Assembly (NCBI RefSeq): GCF_014842975.1
Contig: NZ_JACYXK010000020.1
Coordinates: 82,181 to 146,180, forward strand
Length of the DNA stretch: 64,000 bases
DNA from: Rhodanobacter sp. DHB23
GTDB taxonomy: Bacteria; Pseudomonadota; Gammaproteobacteria; Xanthomonadales; Rhodanobacteraceae
Direction: 5' to 3'
Made by a program: the position numbers and the translations under genes. Positions 34,016 through 42,614 of this stretch are shown here, in pieces; within the stretch, counting starts at the first letter, position 1; the number at the start of each line of letters is the position of its first letter. The notes beneath the pieces were generated by a model, which saw only the letters and a list, made by a program, of their open reading frames with translations, did not search any database and had not been told where the DNA came from.

Positions 34016-34405
34016 TCAGACCGCGGCGTCCTTCAGCTTCTTCAGCGGGCGCACCTTCACCTTCACGGTGGCCGGCTTGGCGGCGAACACCTGTTCCTGC
34101 TTGGTGAACGGGTTGATGCCGGTGCGCTTCGGCTTGGCCGGCACCTTCACCGCGTTGACCTTGAACAGGCCCGGCAGGGTGAACTGGCCGACGCCCTTCT
34201 TGTGCAGCGAACCGAGCACGACGTGCTCCAGCGAGGCGAGCACGGCCTTGACGTGCTTGGCTTCGACGCCGGCGTGCTGGGCGATGTGGGCGATCAGGCC
34301 GGACTTGCTCAGCGCGTCGCTGATCGGCTTGACGGCGGCGGGGGCCTTCGGCGCCGGCTTGGCGGCCTTGGCGGGGGCTTTCTTGGCAGTGGTCTTGGTA
34401 GCCAT
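34016..34405 (-). CDS. HU-family DNA-binding protein with basic N-terminal extension
   Basis: Nucleoid-associated protein of 129 residues. The C-terminal 95 residues follow the HU/IHF fold: SDALSKSGLIAHIAQHAGV, a dimer helix, then GVGQFTLPGLFKVNAVKVPA and the beta-arm region KPKRTGINPFTKQEQVFAAKPATVKVKVRPLKKLK. The first 30 residues are Lys/Ala/Pro-rich (TTAKKAPAKAAKPAPKAP), resembling histone H1 tails. Ordinary HU is about 90 residues. Such tails are known in some xanthomonad HU proteins and would add non-specific DNA contacts. Start is the ATG at 34405; an in-frame ATG two codons upstream is possible. Confidence 0.88.
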   Translation of the reverse strand: MATKTTAKKAPAKAAKPAPKAPAAVKPISDALSKSGLIAHIAQHAGVEAKHVKAVLASLEHVVLGSLHKKGVGQFTLPGLFKVNAVKVPAKPKRTGINPFTKQEQVFAAKPATVKVKVRPLKKLKDAAV

Positions 34406-34515
34406 GGGCATCCATCTATGGTGATTGAGGCACCGCCTCCAACGAGGCGACGGCCATTCGGCATGCACAATCTACGCGAATTTAAGGCGTTTGGTGTAGT
34501 TGCAACGCGACAAAT

Positions 34516-36453
34516 TTAAAGTTCCCGCACCACGCGGAAACCGACGCGCCCGCTGCGCAGGCCGGCATCGGCACCCTGCCGCCATGCCGAGCGCGCCTGG
34601 TCGGGCGAACTGCCCCACGATCCGCCGCGCAGCACGCGCATGCTGCAACCGGGATTGAGCCACGCGCTGCCGTCGACGGGCGCGCGGATGTAGTTGTCGT
34701 GCCAGCAGTCGGCCGTCCACTCGGTGACGTTGCCGCCCATGTCGTACAGGCCGAACGGATTGGGCGCGAAGCTCATCACCGGCGCCGGCCCCCAGTAGCC
34801 GTCGCCGTAGTCGCGGAACGCGTTGTTCCAGCGCCGGCCGCTGGGCGAGCGGTCGCGCGAACCGGTGAGGTTTTCCGGCTTGCCCCTGGGCGTGCCGTCG
34901 CCCCACCAGTAGCGCGTGGTGGTGCCGGCGCGCAACGCATAGGCGAACTCGGCCTCGCTGGGCAGGCGATAGGTCTTGCCGGTGCGCTTGCCCAGCCAGT
35001 CGGCATAGGCCTTGGCGTCGCCCCAGGAAACGTTGACCACCGGCAGGCTGTCGGCCGCCTTGCGGCCGGCATAGTCGTCCTGCCAGCTGGCGTTGCCGTC
35101 GTCGTGCATGGTCCCGCTGCGCTCGTCGTAGACGCTGGCTCCGCCATGCTTCACCGAGTCCGGCACGTAGCCGCTCAGGCGCACGAACTCGCGGAACTGG
35201 CCCACGGTGATCGCGCTGCGCGACATCGCGAAACCCTGCGCCATGTCGACCTTGTGCTGCGGCTGCTCGTCCGCGTTGCGGCCGTTGTCGGCGCCGGACG
35301 CGCCCATCAGGAAACTGCCGGTGGGGACCACCACCATCGCCGGCGACTGTCCGGCCACGTCCACGTAGCGGTCGCTGAACACCTGGCCCGGCTTGTGGCT
35401 GTCGTAGACCTGCGCGTTGAGCAGTTGCTGGTCGAACGCGGCGAGGTCGTCCAGTTGCGGCCAGGTGGCGCGCGCCTGCCCGGCAAGCTGCCTCGCCACC
35501 GCGAGGTTGCCGGCATCCAGCGCGGAACGCGCCTGGTCCAGCAGGCCGCCGGCGCGCGTCGCGCGCATGTCGCCCACGCGCTGGCGCACGTCGTACAGCT
35601 GCTGCGAGCCAGGGCGGATCAGCTGCGCCTCGGCCAGCACCTTGTCGGCGCTGGCGAAGTCGTTCTGCGCCAGGGCGGCCAGCGCGCGATCCAGCACCGC
35701 GTGCTGCACGTCGAGGATGCCCTGCTCCGCCACCGCGTTCTGCGGGTCGAGCTGCTGCACCTGGCGGTAGATGTCCAGCGCGCTGCGTCCGGCGGGCTGG
35801 TCCGCCTTGCCCTGCTGCAGCAGGCCCGCCGCCTTGGCCAGCAGCGGGCGCACTTCGGTGAGCGTCTTGAGCGCGGCCGTCAGGCGCGCCGCGTCGTCCA
35901 TGCTGTCGGGCAGCTGCTGCAGCGCCGCCAGCAGGTCGCCAGCATCCTCGGCGTTGCCCAGCGCGATGTCGCGCTCGGCCTGCGCCACCAGGCGGGAACG
36001 CACGTCGATCAGGCCCTGCGCGGCGCGGCGGCTGTCGGGCTTGTCCTTCGCCGCCTGCAGGAAGAGCGTGGCGGCGCTGTCCTGGTCGCCCGCCAGGTGG
36101 TCGGCGGCAAGCGCCTTGTCGGCCCGCTCCAGCAACGCGCGCACCTGCGGCGTGTCGGGCGTCAGCTGGCGCGGCAGCTTCGCGTGTTCGTGGTTCAGCC
36201 GCGCGGCGATCACGGCGGTGGGCGCAAGGGTGATCGGCGGCCCCGCGTTCAACTGGTCGTCGGCCAGTTCGTCCGCCGCCGCCGCATGGCCGGGCGCCAC
36301 CGGCGGCGCCGGCACGTTGGGGCGCGCGACCTCGACCGGTTCGGCGTGGAACAGGCCCGGGAAGAAGTGGTAGCCCAGGCCGAAGGCCAACACAATGATG
36401 CCGACCACGCCGCCCAGCGTGCGTTGACGTTGCAGCGTGCTGTTGCTCGGCAT
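34516..36453 (-). CDS. Membrane-anchored SUMF1/FGE-like domain protein with helical repeats
   Basis: A 645-residue protein in three parts. Residues about 13-31 form one membrane helix. Residues about 100-370 are Ala/Leu/Gln-rich helical repeats that look TPR-like (AALFLQAAKDKPDSRRAAQG, QQLDPQNAVAEQGILDV types). Residues about 390-645 are a formylglycine-generating-enzyme (SUMF1) type domain: PTGSFLMGASG, RLPSEAEFAYALRAGT, GLYDMGGNVTEWTADCW and RVLRGGSWGSSPDQARSA. The active-site cysteines of true FGE are not evident in the usual RxxxCR context, so a binding or regulatory role is more likely than sulfatase activation. It is divergent from rnd. No sulfatase is nearby. Confidence 0.82.
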   Translation of the reverse strand: MPSNSTLQRQRTLGGVVGIIVLAFGLGYHFFPGLFHAEPVEVARPNVPAPPVAPGHAAAADELADDQLNAGPPITLAPTAVIAARLNHEHAKLPRQLTPDTPQVRALLERADKALAADHLAGDQDSAATLFLQAAKDKPDSRRAAQGLIDVRSRLVAQAERDIALGNAEDAGDLLAALQQLPDSMDDAARLTAALKTLTEVRPLLAKAAGLLQQGKADQPAGRSALDIYRQVQQLDPQNAVAEQGILDVQHAVLDRALAALAQNDFASADKVLAEAQLIRPGSQQLYDVRQRVGDMRATRAGGLLDQARSALDAGNLAVARQLAGQARATWPQLDDLAAFDQQLLNAQVYDSHKPGQVFSDRYVDVAGQSPAMVVVPTGSFLMGASGADNGRNADEQPQHKVDMAQGFAMSRSAITVGQFREFVRLSGYVPDSVKHGGASVYDERSGTMHDDGNASWQDDYAGRKAADSLPVVNVSWGDAKAYADWLGKRTGKTYRLPSEAEFAYALRAGTTTRYWWGDGTPRGKPENLTGSRDRSPSGRRWNNAFRDYGDGYWGPAPVMSFAPNPFGLYDMGGNVTEWTADCWHDNYIRAPVDGSAWLNPGCSMRVLRGGSWGSSPDQARSAWRQGADAGLRSGRVGFRVVREL

Positions 36454-36553
36454 GCTTGGGCGTTCCCGGATCGGCCTGTTATCGTCGTCCGCCCACCTTA
36501 TGCCACGACCGATGACGGGGCAATGCACGCCCCGCCCTTTCCAAGGAATCCGC

Positions 36554-37666
36554 ATGCCCCCATCCGACGCCACCGCCGACTGGATCGCCGATCGCGCCAC
36601 GCTGCAAGCCTGGCTGGACGAGGTGCCGGCGGACGCCGTGGTCGGCATGGACACCGAGTTCATGCGCCGCGACAGCTTCCATCCGCAGCTCGCCCTGCTG
36701 CAGCTGGGTTGCCGCGGCCGCCATGCGCTGGTCGATCCGCTGGCCTTCGCGATCGACGACACGCTGCGGCCCAGGCTGGGCAGCGGCGACGCCATCACCG
36801 TGATGCACAGTGCCGGCGAGGACCTGGAGACGCTGGCGCCGCTGCTGCCCGACGGCCCGCGCGTGCTGTTCGATACCCAGATCGCCGCCGCCTTCGTCGG
36901 CATGGGGCTGGGCATCAGCTACCGCGCGCTGGTGGCGGAACTCTGCGGCGACGAACTGGACAAGGGCGAGACGCGCTCGGACTGGATGCAGCGCCCGCTC
37001 ACCGCCTCGCAGCGCAGCTACGCCGCGCTGGACGTGGTGTACCTCGAATCCATCCACGCCCAGCTTGCCGGGCGCCTGCACCAGCGCGGCCGCGGCGACT
37101 GGTTCGCCGAAGACTGCGAACGCCTGAAGCGCCGCGCCAGCCATCGCGACGGCGACCCGCAACCGCAGCGCGCGCTGCGCGGCGCCGCCGAGTGGCCGGC
37201 GGAACGGCAGGCCCTGCTGCGCCGCGTCCTGCTGTGGCGCGACCGCAGCGCACGCATGCTGGACCGTCCGCGGCCGTGGCTGCTCGACGACGCGCTCGCC
37301 CTGAGCCTGGCCCAGCAGCCACCCGCCAGCCTCGCCGAGCTCGAACAACGCGGCCGCGGCCAGCGCGCCCTGCGCAGCGCCCAGCGCGGCGAACTGTTCG
37401 CCCTGCTGCGCGAACCCGTCGAAGCCGACGAGATCACAGCCACCCGCCCCATCCCGGCCCATCCGCAGGGCGAGGCAAAAAAGGCGCTGGGCGCGATGAA
37501 GGAGCTGATCGACAAACGCGCCGCCGAACTCGACCTGCCCCCCGGCCTGCTCTGCCCGCGCAAGGTGCTGGAGGAATACGTGGTCACCGCCGAATGGCCG
37601 GACTTCCTCGACGGCTGGCGCGGCGAGGTGCTGCGCGAGCACCTGCCCACCCTGCTGCCGGCCTGA
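36554..37666 (+). CDS. rnd: Ribonuclease D
   Basis: 3'-5' exoribonuclease trimming tRNA precursors and structured RNAs. The 370-residue protein has the DEDDy exonuclease motifs: D33 and E35 in GMDTEF, MHSAGEDLETL, and YAALDVVYL. An HRDC domain follows near the C terminus (PQGEAKKALGAMKELIDKRAAELDLPPGLLCPRKVLEEYV region). Length fits the family (about 375). An AAGGA site lies six bases before the ATG at 36554. A tRNA gene is downstream. Confidence 0.92.
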   Translation: MPPSDATADWIADRATLQAWLDEVPADAVVGMDTEFMRRDSFHPQLALLQLGCRGRHALVDPLAFAIDDTLRPRLGSGDAITVMHSAGEDLETLAPLLPDGPRVLFDTQIAAAFVGMGLGISYRALVAELCGDELDKGETRSDWMQRPLTASQRSYAALDVVYLESIHAQLAGRLHQRGRGDWFAEDCERLKRRASHRDGDPQPQRALRGAAEWPAERQALLRRVLLWRDRSARMLDRPRPWLLDDALALSLAQQPPASLAELEQRGRGQRALRSAQRGELFALLREPVEADEITATRPIPAHPQGEAKKALGAMKELIDKRAAELDLPPGLLCPRKVLEEYVVTAEWPDFLDGWRGEVLREHLPTLLPA

Positions 37667-37704
37667 GAGCCTTCCGCAACGAGCACACAAGTCCATGCGG
37701 CCCC

Positions 37705-37780
37705 TGTAGGAGCACCCTGTGCTCGATGGCTCTCGCTTCGACCGGGCACCAGGGCATCGCGCACAGGGTGCGTTCCTACG
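37705..37780. repeat. REP-type inverted repeat between rnd and tRNA-Ala
   Basis: The arm GTAGGAGCACCCTGTGC (left) and GCACAGGGTGCGTTCCTAC (right) are near-perfect reverse complements about 40 bases apart. The GTAGGAGC start is the usual opening of REP elements in this group of bacteria, but the stem differs from the copy in ccmH, so two REP classes are present. Confidence 0.75.
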
Positions 37781-37801
37781 ATTACATGGCCGTGGCCAGG
37801 C

Positions 37802-37830
37802 TTGCCCGCCCCAGTTCGAGCGGCTATCAT
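37802..37830 (+). promoter_or_regulatory. Promoter of tRNA-Ala with GC-rich discriminator
   Basis: TTGCCC at 37802-37807 and TATCAT at 37825-37830 are separated by 17 bases. The bases after the -10 box are GCGCC, the GC-rich discriminator expected for stringently controlled stable-RNA promoters. The tRNA begins 14 bases after the -10 box. Confidence 0.55.
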
Positions 37831-37844
37831 GCGCCTTCCCTTTC

Positions 37845-37920
<76 letters not shown>

Positions 37921-37926
37921 ATAAGA

Positions 37927-37957
37927 GGCCGTAGACCAATGGTTTACGGCCTTTTTT
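37927..37957 (+). terminator. Rho-independent terminator after tRNA-Ala
   Basis: An 11-bp stem GGCCGTAGACC/GGTTTACGGCC with a three-base loop and one mismatch is followed by TTTTTTCTT. It begins six bases after the tRNA. Confidence 0.85.
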
Positions 37958-37978
37958 CTTACCTGTTGCTTGACGGCT

Positions 37979-38092
37979 TCAAGGCTGATTCGCAACGGTG
38001 TTGATGGATTCCCCGGAGAAGACTTCGAGGGGCGTTTTGAATCCGGGCACCTTGCGTGGCCGGGCGAGCTCATGCGCCAATCGCACAGGCGC
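37979..38092 (-). pseudogene. Remnant of an IS30-type transposase C terminus
   Basis: The minus-strand frame reads RLAHELARPRKVPGFKTPLE followed by VFSGE and a stop about ten residues on. The pattern RPRKxxGFKTPxEVF is the characteristic C-terminal block of IS30-family transposases. Nothing of the upstream catalytic domain is present, so this is a short relic. It lies between tRNA-Ala and the AbiEii-type gene and marks past mobile-element activity at this tRNA. Confidence 0.5.
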
Positions 38093-38115
38093 ACGCGGAG
38101 ATATGGGACAGGCGC

Positions 38116-38811
38116 TTATGCCATACCGATGGCAGCGGCCAGTCTTTCGCGCCAGTGGGTATCGATGTGCATGCGCTGGCATGCCTCGGCCCATTTGGCA
38201 GGGTGATTGCGCAGCGTGTCACGGACCGTGGCGAATGCCCGATCAACGTGTGTGCCGTAGGCCACGCGAGCCTTCTGCCAAGCGGCGTCCGGAATGGGAC
38301 CCCAGGTAGCGATCATGGCCGCCAGATCAATCATGTCCCGGTACAGAATCGCCCCGTCGGTACCCCGATCCGCATTCGCCAGGAGTTTCTCGGCGTAGAG
38401 ATCGGTACGGTTGAGCACCGGCACGGGGAGCGATGCGACCGCACCGCCGGACACATCGATGCGATCTTCGTGAACCAGTTCAAGTTTGATGTTGACGCCG
38501 TCGACGTTCACCACGGTGCGCACGCCGTATCGGTCGGAGAGCACCTCCCGCTGCAACACCAGTTGAATGTCTGGTTTCAGGAGCGCGCCCAGACTGTGGC
38601 TGGTCACGGTCTCCCGCAGCGCGCGCATCCCATCGCGGGTGGCGCACAGGAAATCGATATCGACCGACTCGCGGTGTTCGCCCACCAGAAGGGCGATCGC
38701 GGTGCCGCCAGCGAAATAGCATGAACACGCGGCCAGCGCCTCCGGGTCGAACGCGGAGAGCGCCGTCATGACGCGTTGGTGGTGCGGACGGTCAGCCGTT
38801 GAAGACGCCAT
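38116..38811 (-). CDS. AbiEii/AbiGii-type nucleotidyltransferase toxin
   Basis: A 231-residue protein of the AbiEii family, whose members are toxins of abortive-infection toxin-antitoxin pairs that transfer nucleotides to tRNA or related targets. The nucleotidyltransferase motif is CYFAGGTAIALL (31-42) followed by ESVDIDFL with D51 and D53. A later block NRTDLYAEKLLANADRG resembles the conserved Lys region of the family. The start codon lies inside the end of the preceding 70-codon gene (20-base overlap), so the two are translationally coupled. The usual partner AbiEi is a larger winged-helix protein and is absent. Confidence 0.75.
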   Translation of the reverse strand: MASSTADRPHHQRVMTALSAFDPEALAACSCYFAGGTAIALLVGEHRESVDIDFLCATRDGMRALRETVTSHSLGALLKPDIQLVLQREVLSDRYGVRTVVNVDGVNIKLELVHEDRIDVSGGAVASLPVPVLNRTDLYAEKLLANADRGTDGAILYRDMIDLAAMIATWGPIPDAAWQKARVAYGTHVDRAFATVRDTLRNHPAKWAEACQRMHIDTHWRERLAAAIGMA

Positions 38812-39004
38812 GACCGACTTCCCTGATCAGGGTATTGAGCAGCGTCCGCTCGGCGTCGTTCATGTGCTGCCGATCCAGACGGCGTGCGTCCCGCTCATAC
38901 AATCCCAACGCCTCCGCTGGCGTGACCCGGGCGGTCTCCGGGAGATGCCGGGCGGCCAAGCGCAGTTCGGGGTAGCGTTTGATCGGGATGGTCTTGGGGA
39001 GCAT
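38792..39004 (-). CDS. Small protein, candidate partner of the AbiEii-type toxin
   Basis: A 70-residue, charged, mostly helical protein with no membrane segment. I do not recognise a family. It precedes and overlaps the AbiEii-type gene by 20 bases, the order expected for an antitoxin before its toxin. Its size and composition (many Arg, Leu, Glu) would suit a small antitoxin, but the function is inference from position only. Confidence 0.6.
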   Translation of the reverse strand: MLPKTIPIKRYPELRLAARHLPETARVTPAEALGLYERDARRLDRQHMNDAERTLLNTLIREVGHGVFNG

Positions 39005-39154
39005 GGGGTCATCTTACCCGCCTCGGCGTCGGGCGCGACTGCGGCGCTGTCTTCACCAGCCCGGTCGGGACGTTGCGGAGTTCCCATGGGCGGCATTTTT
39101 CATGGACGGCCGGGGCGATCCCTCCCCGCACGGAGATGAGCCGCACGACCCAGC

Positions 39155-40123
39155 CTAGTGCGCGCCGCCTGCCGCAGCATCCGGCGCGTCATCGGACACG
39201 CCGTCCAGGAACGCCGCGGTCGGCACGAAGAACAGCGTGCCGGTCACCGCCCTGCTCACGTCCAGCAGCCGGTCGTAGTTGCCGGGCGGCAGGCCCACGA
39301 ACATGTTCTCGAGCATGCGTTCGATGCGGCTGGGCGAGCGCGCGTAGCCGATGAAATACGTGCCGAACTCGCCCTTGCCGATCTCGCCGAACGGCATGTT
39401 CGCCCGCACGATCTGCAGTTGCTGCCCGTTCTCCTCGATGTTGGTCAGCACGTTGTGCGCATAGGCCTGCTTGGCATGCTCCGCCAGCTCGATGTCGGAC
39501 AGTTTCCTGCGGCCTATCACGCCCTCCTGGTACTCGACCGGCATGGCGTTCCAGGCCTGCAGGTCGTGCAGGTACTTCTGCGTGATCACGTAGCTGCCGC
39601 CCGCGAAGGCCGGGTCCTCGTCGCCGATCGCCGCCGCGTCCATGGCCGCCTGCCCGACCGGGTTCTCCGTGCCGTCGACGAAGCCCAGCAGGTCGCGCTC
39701 GTCGAAGTACTTGAAGCCGTGCACCTCGTCGACCACCTTCGCCACGCCGCCGATCCGCTCCATGATGGCGCCGGCCATCTCGAAGCACAGGTCCATCCGG
39801 TCGGCGCGGATATGGAACAGCAGGTCGCCCGGCGTGGAGACGGCATGGTGGACGCCGCGGATCTCGCGGAACGGATGCAGTTCCGCGGGCCTGGGCTTGC
39901 CGAACAGCCGGTCCCAGGCCGCCGAGCCGACCCCCATGACGCACGACAGGCGCCCGTCCTGGACGCGGAACCCGACGCCGCGCAGCAGCGAGGAAAGGTC
40001 GGCGCAAAGCCCCTTCACCGCCGTCTCGGGCCCGGCGCCCGGATCCAGGGTCACCACCAGGAAAATGGCCGCCTGCGTGAGCTTGGCGGTCAAGGGTTGC
40101 GAATTGACGGAAGACACGTTCAA
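39155..40123 (-). CDS. DyP-type heme peroxidase
   Basis: Dye-decolorising peroxidase of the YfeX-like class, 322 residues, cytoplasmic and without Tat signal. The distal motif GFVDGTEN (147-154) contains the catalytic D150. H223 in AYAHNV is the likely proximal heme ligand and R240 the distal arginine. The C-terminal block RMLENMFVGLPPGNYDRLLDVSRAVTG is typical of the family. The last 15 residues are Ala/Asp-rich. It stands alone, with no encapsulin gene next to it. Confidence 0.9.
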   Translation of the reverse strand: MNVSSVNSQPLTAKLTQAAIFLVVTLDPGAGPETAVKGLCADLSSLLRGVGFRVQDGRLSCVMGVGSAAWDRLFGKPRPAELHPFREIRGVHHAVSTPGDLLFHIRADRMDLCFEMAGAIMERIGGVAKVVDEVHGFKYFDERDLLGFVDGTENPVGQAAMDAAAIGDEDPAFAGGSYVITQKYLHDLQAWNAMPVEYQEGVIGRRKLSDIELAEHAKQAYAHNVLTNIEENGQQLQIVRANMPFGEIGKGEFGTYFIGYARSPSRIERMLENMFVGLPPGNYDRLLDVSRAVTGTLFFVPTAAFLDGVSDDAPDAAAGGAH

Positions 40124-40291
40124 CGATCCTCTGGGTGTGTTGGGGCGAGGCCTCGAACCGGCCGTGGGGTGCGTTGCCGTTTTAACTCATCTTGCCGGGG
40201 AACGTCGCCTCCCGTCGCCTTCACGGGAAGGGCCGGGGCTCGTTCGCAAGCAAGGTTGGCGCATGCCCCCTCGGCGACATGCGCGGAGGGC

Positions 40292-41026
40292 TCATGCCTG
40301 CGGAGCTTTCGCCAGTGCGTCCTGCGTCGCCACGAAGATGCGCGCGACGTCGTCCGCGCCAAGCGCGCGCCACGCGCCCGCAGCCAGGTCGCCCAGCGTG
40401 AGGGCTCCCACGGCCACGCGCTCCAGCGTTTCGACATGGTTGCCGGTGGCGGCGAACATGCGGCGCACCTGGTGGTAGCGGCCTTCGGTGACGGTGAGGC
40501 GCGCGTGGCGCGGACCGAGCGCCTCCAGCATGGCGGGGGCCAGCGGCGTGGTCTCGGATTCCAGCAGCAGCGTGCCGCTGGCGAACAGCGCGGCTTCGTC
40601 GCCGCGCAGGTCCTGCGCCAGCGTGGCCTCGTAGACCTTGGTCACCTCGGCCCTGGGCGAGATGATCCGGTGCAGCAGCGCGCCGTCGTCGGTGAACAAC
40701 AGCAGGCCCGAAGTGTCGCGGTCGAGCCGGCCCACGCTGGAGAGCGCGGGTTCGCGCACGCGGTAGCGCGGCGGCAGCAGGTCGTAGACCACGCGGCCGG
40801 GGTCCTTGCGCGAGCAGGTGACGCCCAGCGGCTTGTGCATCGCCAGCACCAGGCCGGGCGGCGGGTCGAGCGGCTCGCCGTCGACGTGGATACGCGCGGG
40901 TTCCACCTTGTCGTCGGCGTACAGCACTTCGCCGTCGCCGTCGGTGATGCGGCCCTCGCGGAACATCCACGCCACGTCCTTGCGGCTGCCGTAGCCGAGG
41001 TTGGCGATCAGCTTGACCAGTTTCAT
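40292..41026 (-). CDS. rsuA: 16S rRNA pseudouridine(516) synthase RsuA
   Basis: Converts U516 of 16S rRNA to pseudouridine. The 244-residue protein has an N-terminal S4-type RNA-binding region (KLIANLGYGSRKDVAWMFREGRI), the HKPLGVTCS block and the catalytic motif GRLDRDTSGLLLF with D102. The GRYHQVRRMFAATGNHV segment near the C terminus is typical of RsuA. Its ATG overlaps the stop of the upstream methyltransferase gene by four bases, so the two rRNA-modifying enzymes are co-translated. Confidence 0.9.
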   Translation of the reverse strand: MKLVKLIANLGYGSRKDVAWMFREGRITDGDGEVLYADDKVEPARIHVDGEPLDPPPGLVLAMHKPLGVTCSRKDPGRVVYDLLPPRYRVREPALSSVGRLDRDTSGLLLFTDDGALLHRIISPRAEVTKVYEATLAQDLRGDEAALFASGTLLLESETTPLAPAMLEALGPRHARLTVTEGRYHQVRRMFAATGNHVETLERVAVGALTLGDLAAGAWRALGADDVARIFVATQDALAKAPQA

Positions 41027-42093
41027 GCGCGCAGGCTCCTTGCCTCGATCACCTTGAAGCCGTCCTGCAGCGCGAGCTGGCGCACCTCGGCGAAGCGCGC
41101 GGCGAGCAAGTCCTCGTACGGCAGATGGCGGTTCGCCACGATCAGCAGGCGCCCCTGCGACGTGAGCGCATCGGCGGCGCTGGTGATGAACGCGCGGCCG
41201 AGTTCGGGCAAGTCCGCTCGACCGAGATGGAACGGCGGGTTGCTGACGATGACGTCGTAACGGTCCAGCAGCCCGCGGGTGACATCGTGCCAATGCACGT
41301 TCATATGCAACCCATGGCCTGACTTGGCCACGGCGTTGGCCACGTTACGGTGCAAAGGCTCCAGGGCACGCCCTTCCGCCTCGTACAAATCCAGCGCCGC
41401 GAGACGAGGGCAGCGCTCGATCAGCTGTGTCGAGAGATAGCCGTAGCCGGCGCCAAGATCGGCCATGCGACCGTGCAGATCTTCGGGGAAATGCTCGGCG
41501 AGCAAGGCTGAGGCACGATCCACGCGATCCCACGCGAACAGGCCGGGCCGGCTCCACCAGCCCTCGGCGGTTTCGCGCGGCGCGTCCAGCGCGCGCCATG
41601 CGTCCTGCAGGGCACGGTCGATGGCACCCGGCCGCGGGGTGGTCCAGAACACCCGGCAATGATGCTTGGACAGACTGCCCACCGCACCGGCGAGTCGCTT
41701 CAGGTCGGCCTCGCTGGACTTCGCACCTTCGGCGTTCGGCATGCTCGCCACCAGCGTGCCGCCCGGTGCGAGATGGTCCAGCGCACGGGTGAACAGCGCG
41801 CGCGCCTCGTCGCGCTGGCGCGGCGGCAGCAGCAGCACCAGCGGAAAGGTTTCCCCCTCGCCCGCTTCGCCCACGCGCAGGCCGCAGCGCGCCAGCTCGT
41901 CGGCGAACGGCAGGAAGCTCTGCTCGCACAGCCAGCCCGGCTGCGCCAGCTCGCGCAGACGCACGCCGGCGCGGGCACGCAGGAACAGCGCGCGGCCGTC
42001 CGTCGGCAGCGGCAAGCCGCCGCTGGCGAACGCTACGAACAAGGCATCCAGCGCCGCCTCGGGCGCGGCCGCGGAGAAACCGGCTGCAGTCAC
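41023..42093 (-). CDS. rsmC: RsmC-like 16S rRNA guanine-N2 methyltransferase
   Basis: A 356-residue SAM-dependent enzyme, likely methylating G1207 of 16S rRNA. As in RsmC there is a degenerate N-terminal methyltransferase-like half (to about residue 185) and an active C-terminal half with ADLGAGYGYLS and the target-base motif DVIVSNPPFHLG. I place the start at the GTG at 42093; the reading frame is open further upstream but would overlap the HNH gene and contains Pro/Arg-rich shadow sequence. It overlaps rsuA by four bases. RlmG-like specificity cannot be excluded. Confidence 0.8.
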   Translation of the reverse strand: MTAAGFSAAAPEAALDALFVAFASGGLPLPTDGRALFLRARAGVRLRELAQPGWLCEQSFLPFADELARCGLRVGEAGEGETFPLVLLLPPRQRDEARALFTRALDHLAPGGTLVASMPNAEGAKSSEADLKRLAGAVGSLSKHHCRVFWTTPRPGAIDRALQDAWRALDAPRETAEGWWSRPGLFAWDRVDRASALLAEHFPEDLHGRMADLGAGYGYLSTQLIERCPRLAALDLYEAEGRALEPLHRNVANAVAKSGHGLHMNVHWHDVTRGLLDRYDVIVSNPPFHLGRADLPELGRAFITSAADALTSQGRLLIVANRHLPYEDLLAARFAEVRQLALQDGFKVIEARSLRA

Positions 42094-42151
42094 GGTGATA
42101 TCGGATGGAAACGGGCGGCCATTGTACGGTGCCCGCGCGAGGCGACGGCGT

Positions 42152-42538
42152 TCAGCGCCCGCCCTTCGCTTCCAGCATCGCCTTGAGGTCGGCGAACGGG
42201 TTGCCGGTGGCGGGCGCCTGTTCGGGCGCGGCAAGGTCGTAGCCGGCGCCGCGCACATGGTCGATGTGGCGCGAATGCTCGTTGTCGTGGCAATACACGC
42301 AGAGCAGCTCCCAGTTGCTGCCGTCGGCGGGGTTGTCGTCGTGGTTGTGGTTGCGGTGGTGCACGGTGAGCTCGCGCACGTTCGCGCGGGTGAACTCGCG
42401 GCCGCAACGGCCGCAGACCCACGGGTACATCTTCAACGCGCGCTCGCGATAGCCCAGCTCGCGCTGCTCGGCCGCGCGACGCGCCTCGGCCACGATGCGG
42501 TCGAGCCTGCTGTCGTCGGGGATCTTCGGGCTGGGCAT
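42152..42538 (-). CDS. yajD: YajD-type HNH nuclease-like protein
   Basis: A 128-residue protein with an HNH fold: a zinc knuckle CGRCG, then LTVHHRNHNHDDNPADGSNWELLCVYCHDNEHS, which has the His-Asn-His pattern and a second Cys pair. It resembles E. coli YajD. The N-terminal 50 residues are basic and helical, the C-terminal end is low-complexity. It lies 58 bases before the RsmC-like gene in the same direction. Nuclease activity and target are unproven in the family. Confidence 0.82.
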   Translation of the reverse strand: MPSPKIPDDSRLDRIVAEARRAAEQRELGYRERALKMYPWVCGRCGREFTRANVRELTVHHRNHNHDDNPADGSNWELLCVYCHDNEHSRHIDHVRGAGYDLAAPEQAPATGNPFADLKAMLEAKGGR

Positions 42539-42614
42539 GGTGCGGGCTGTCCGGTGAATCGCGGCGAGCATTATGCGATGGTCGCGACCCGCCCGGACAT
42601 CCCGCGGCAAGCGG

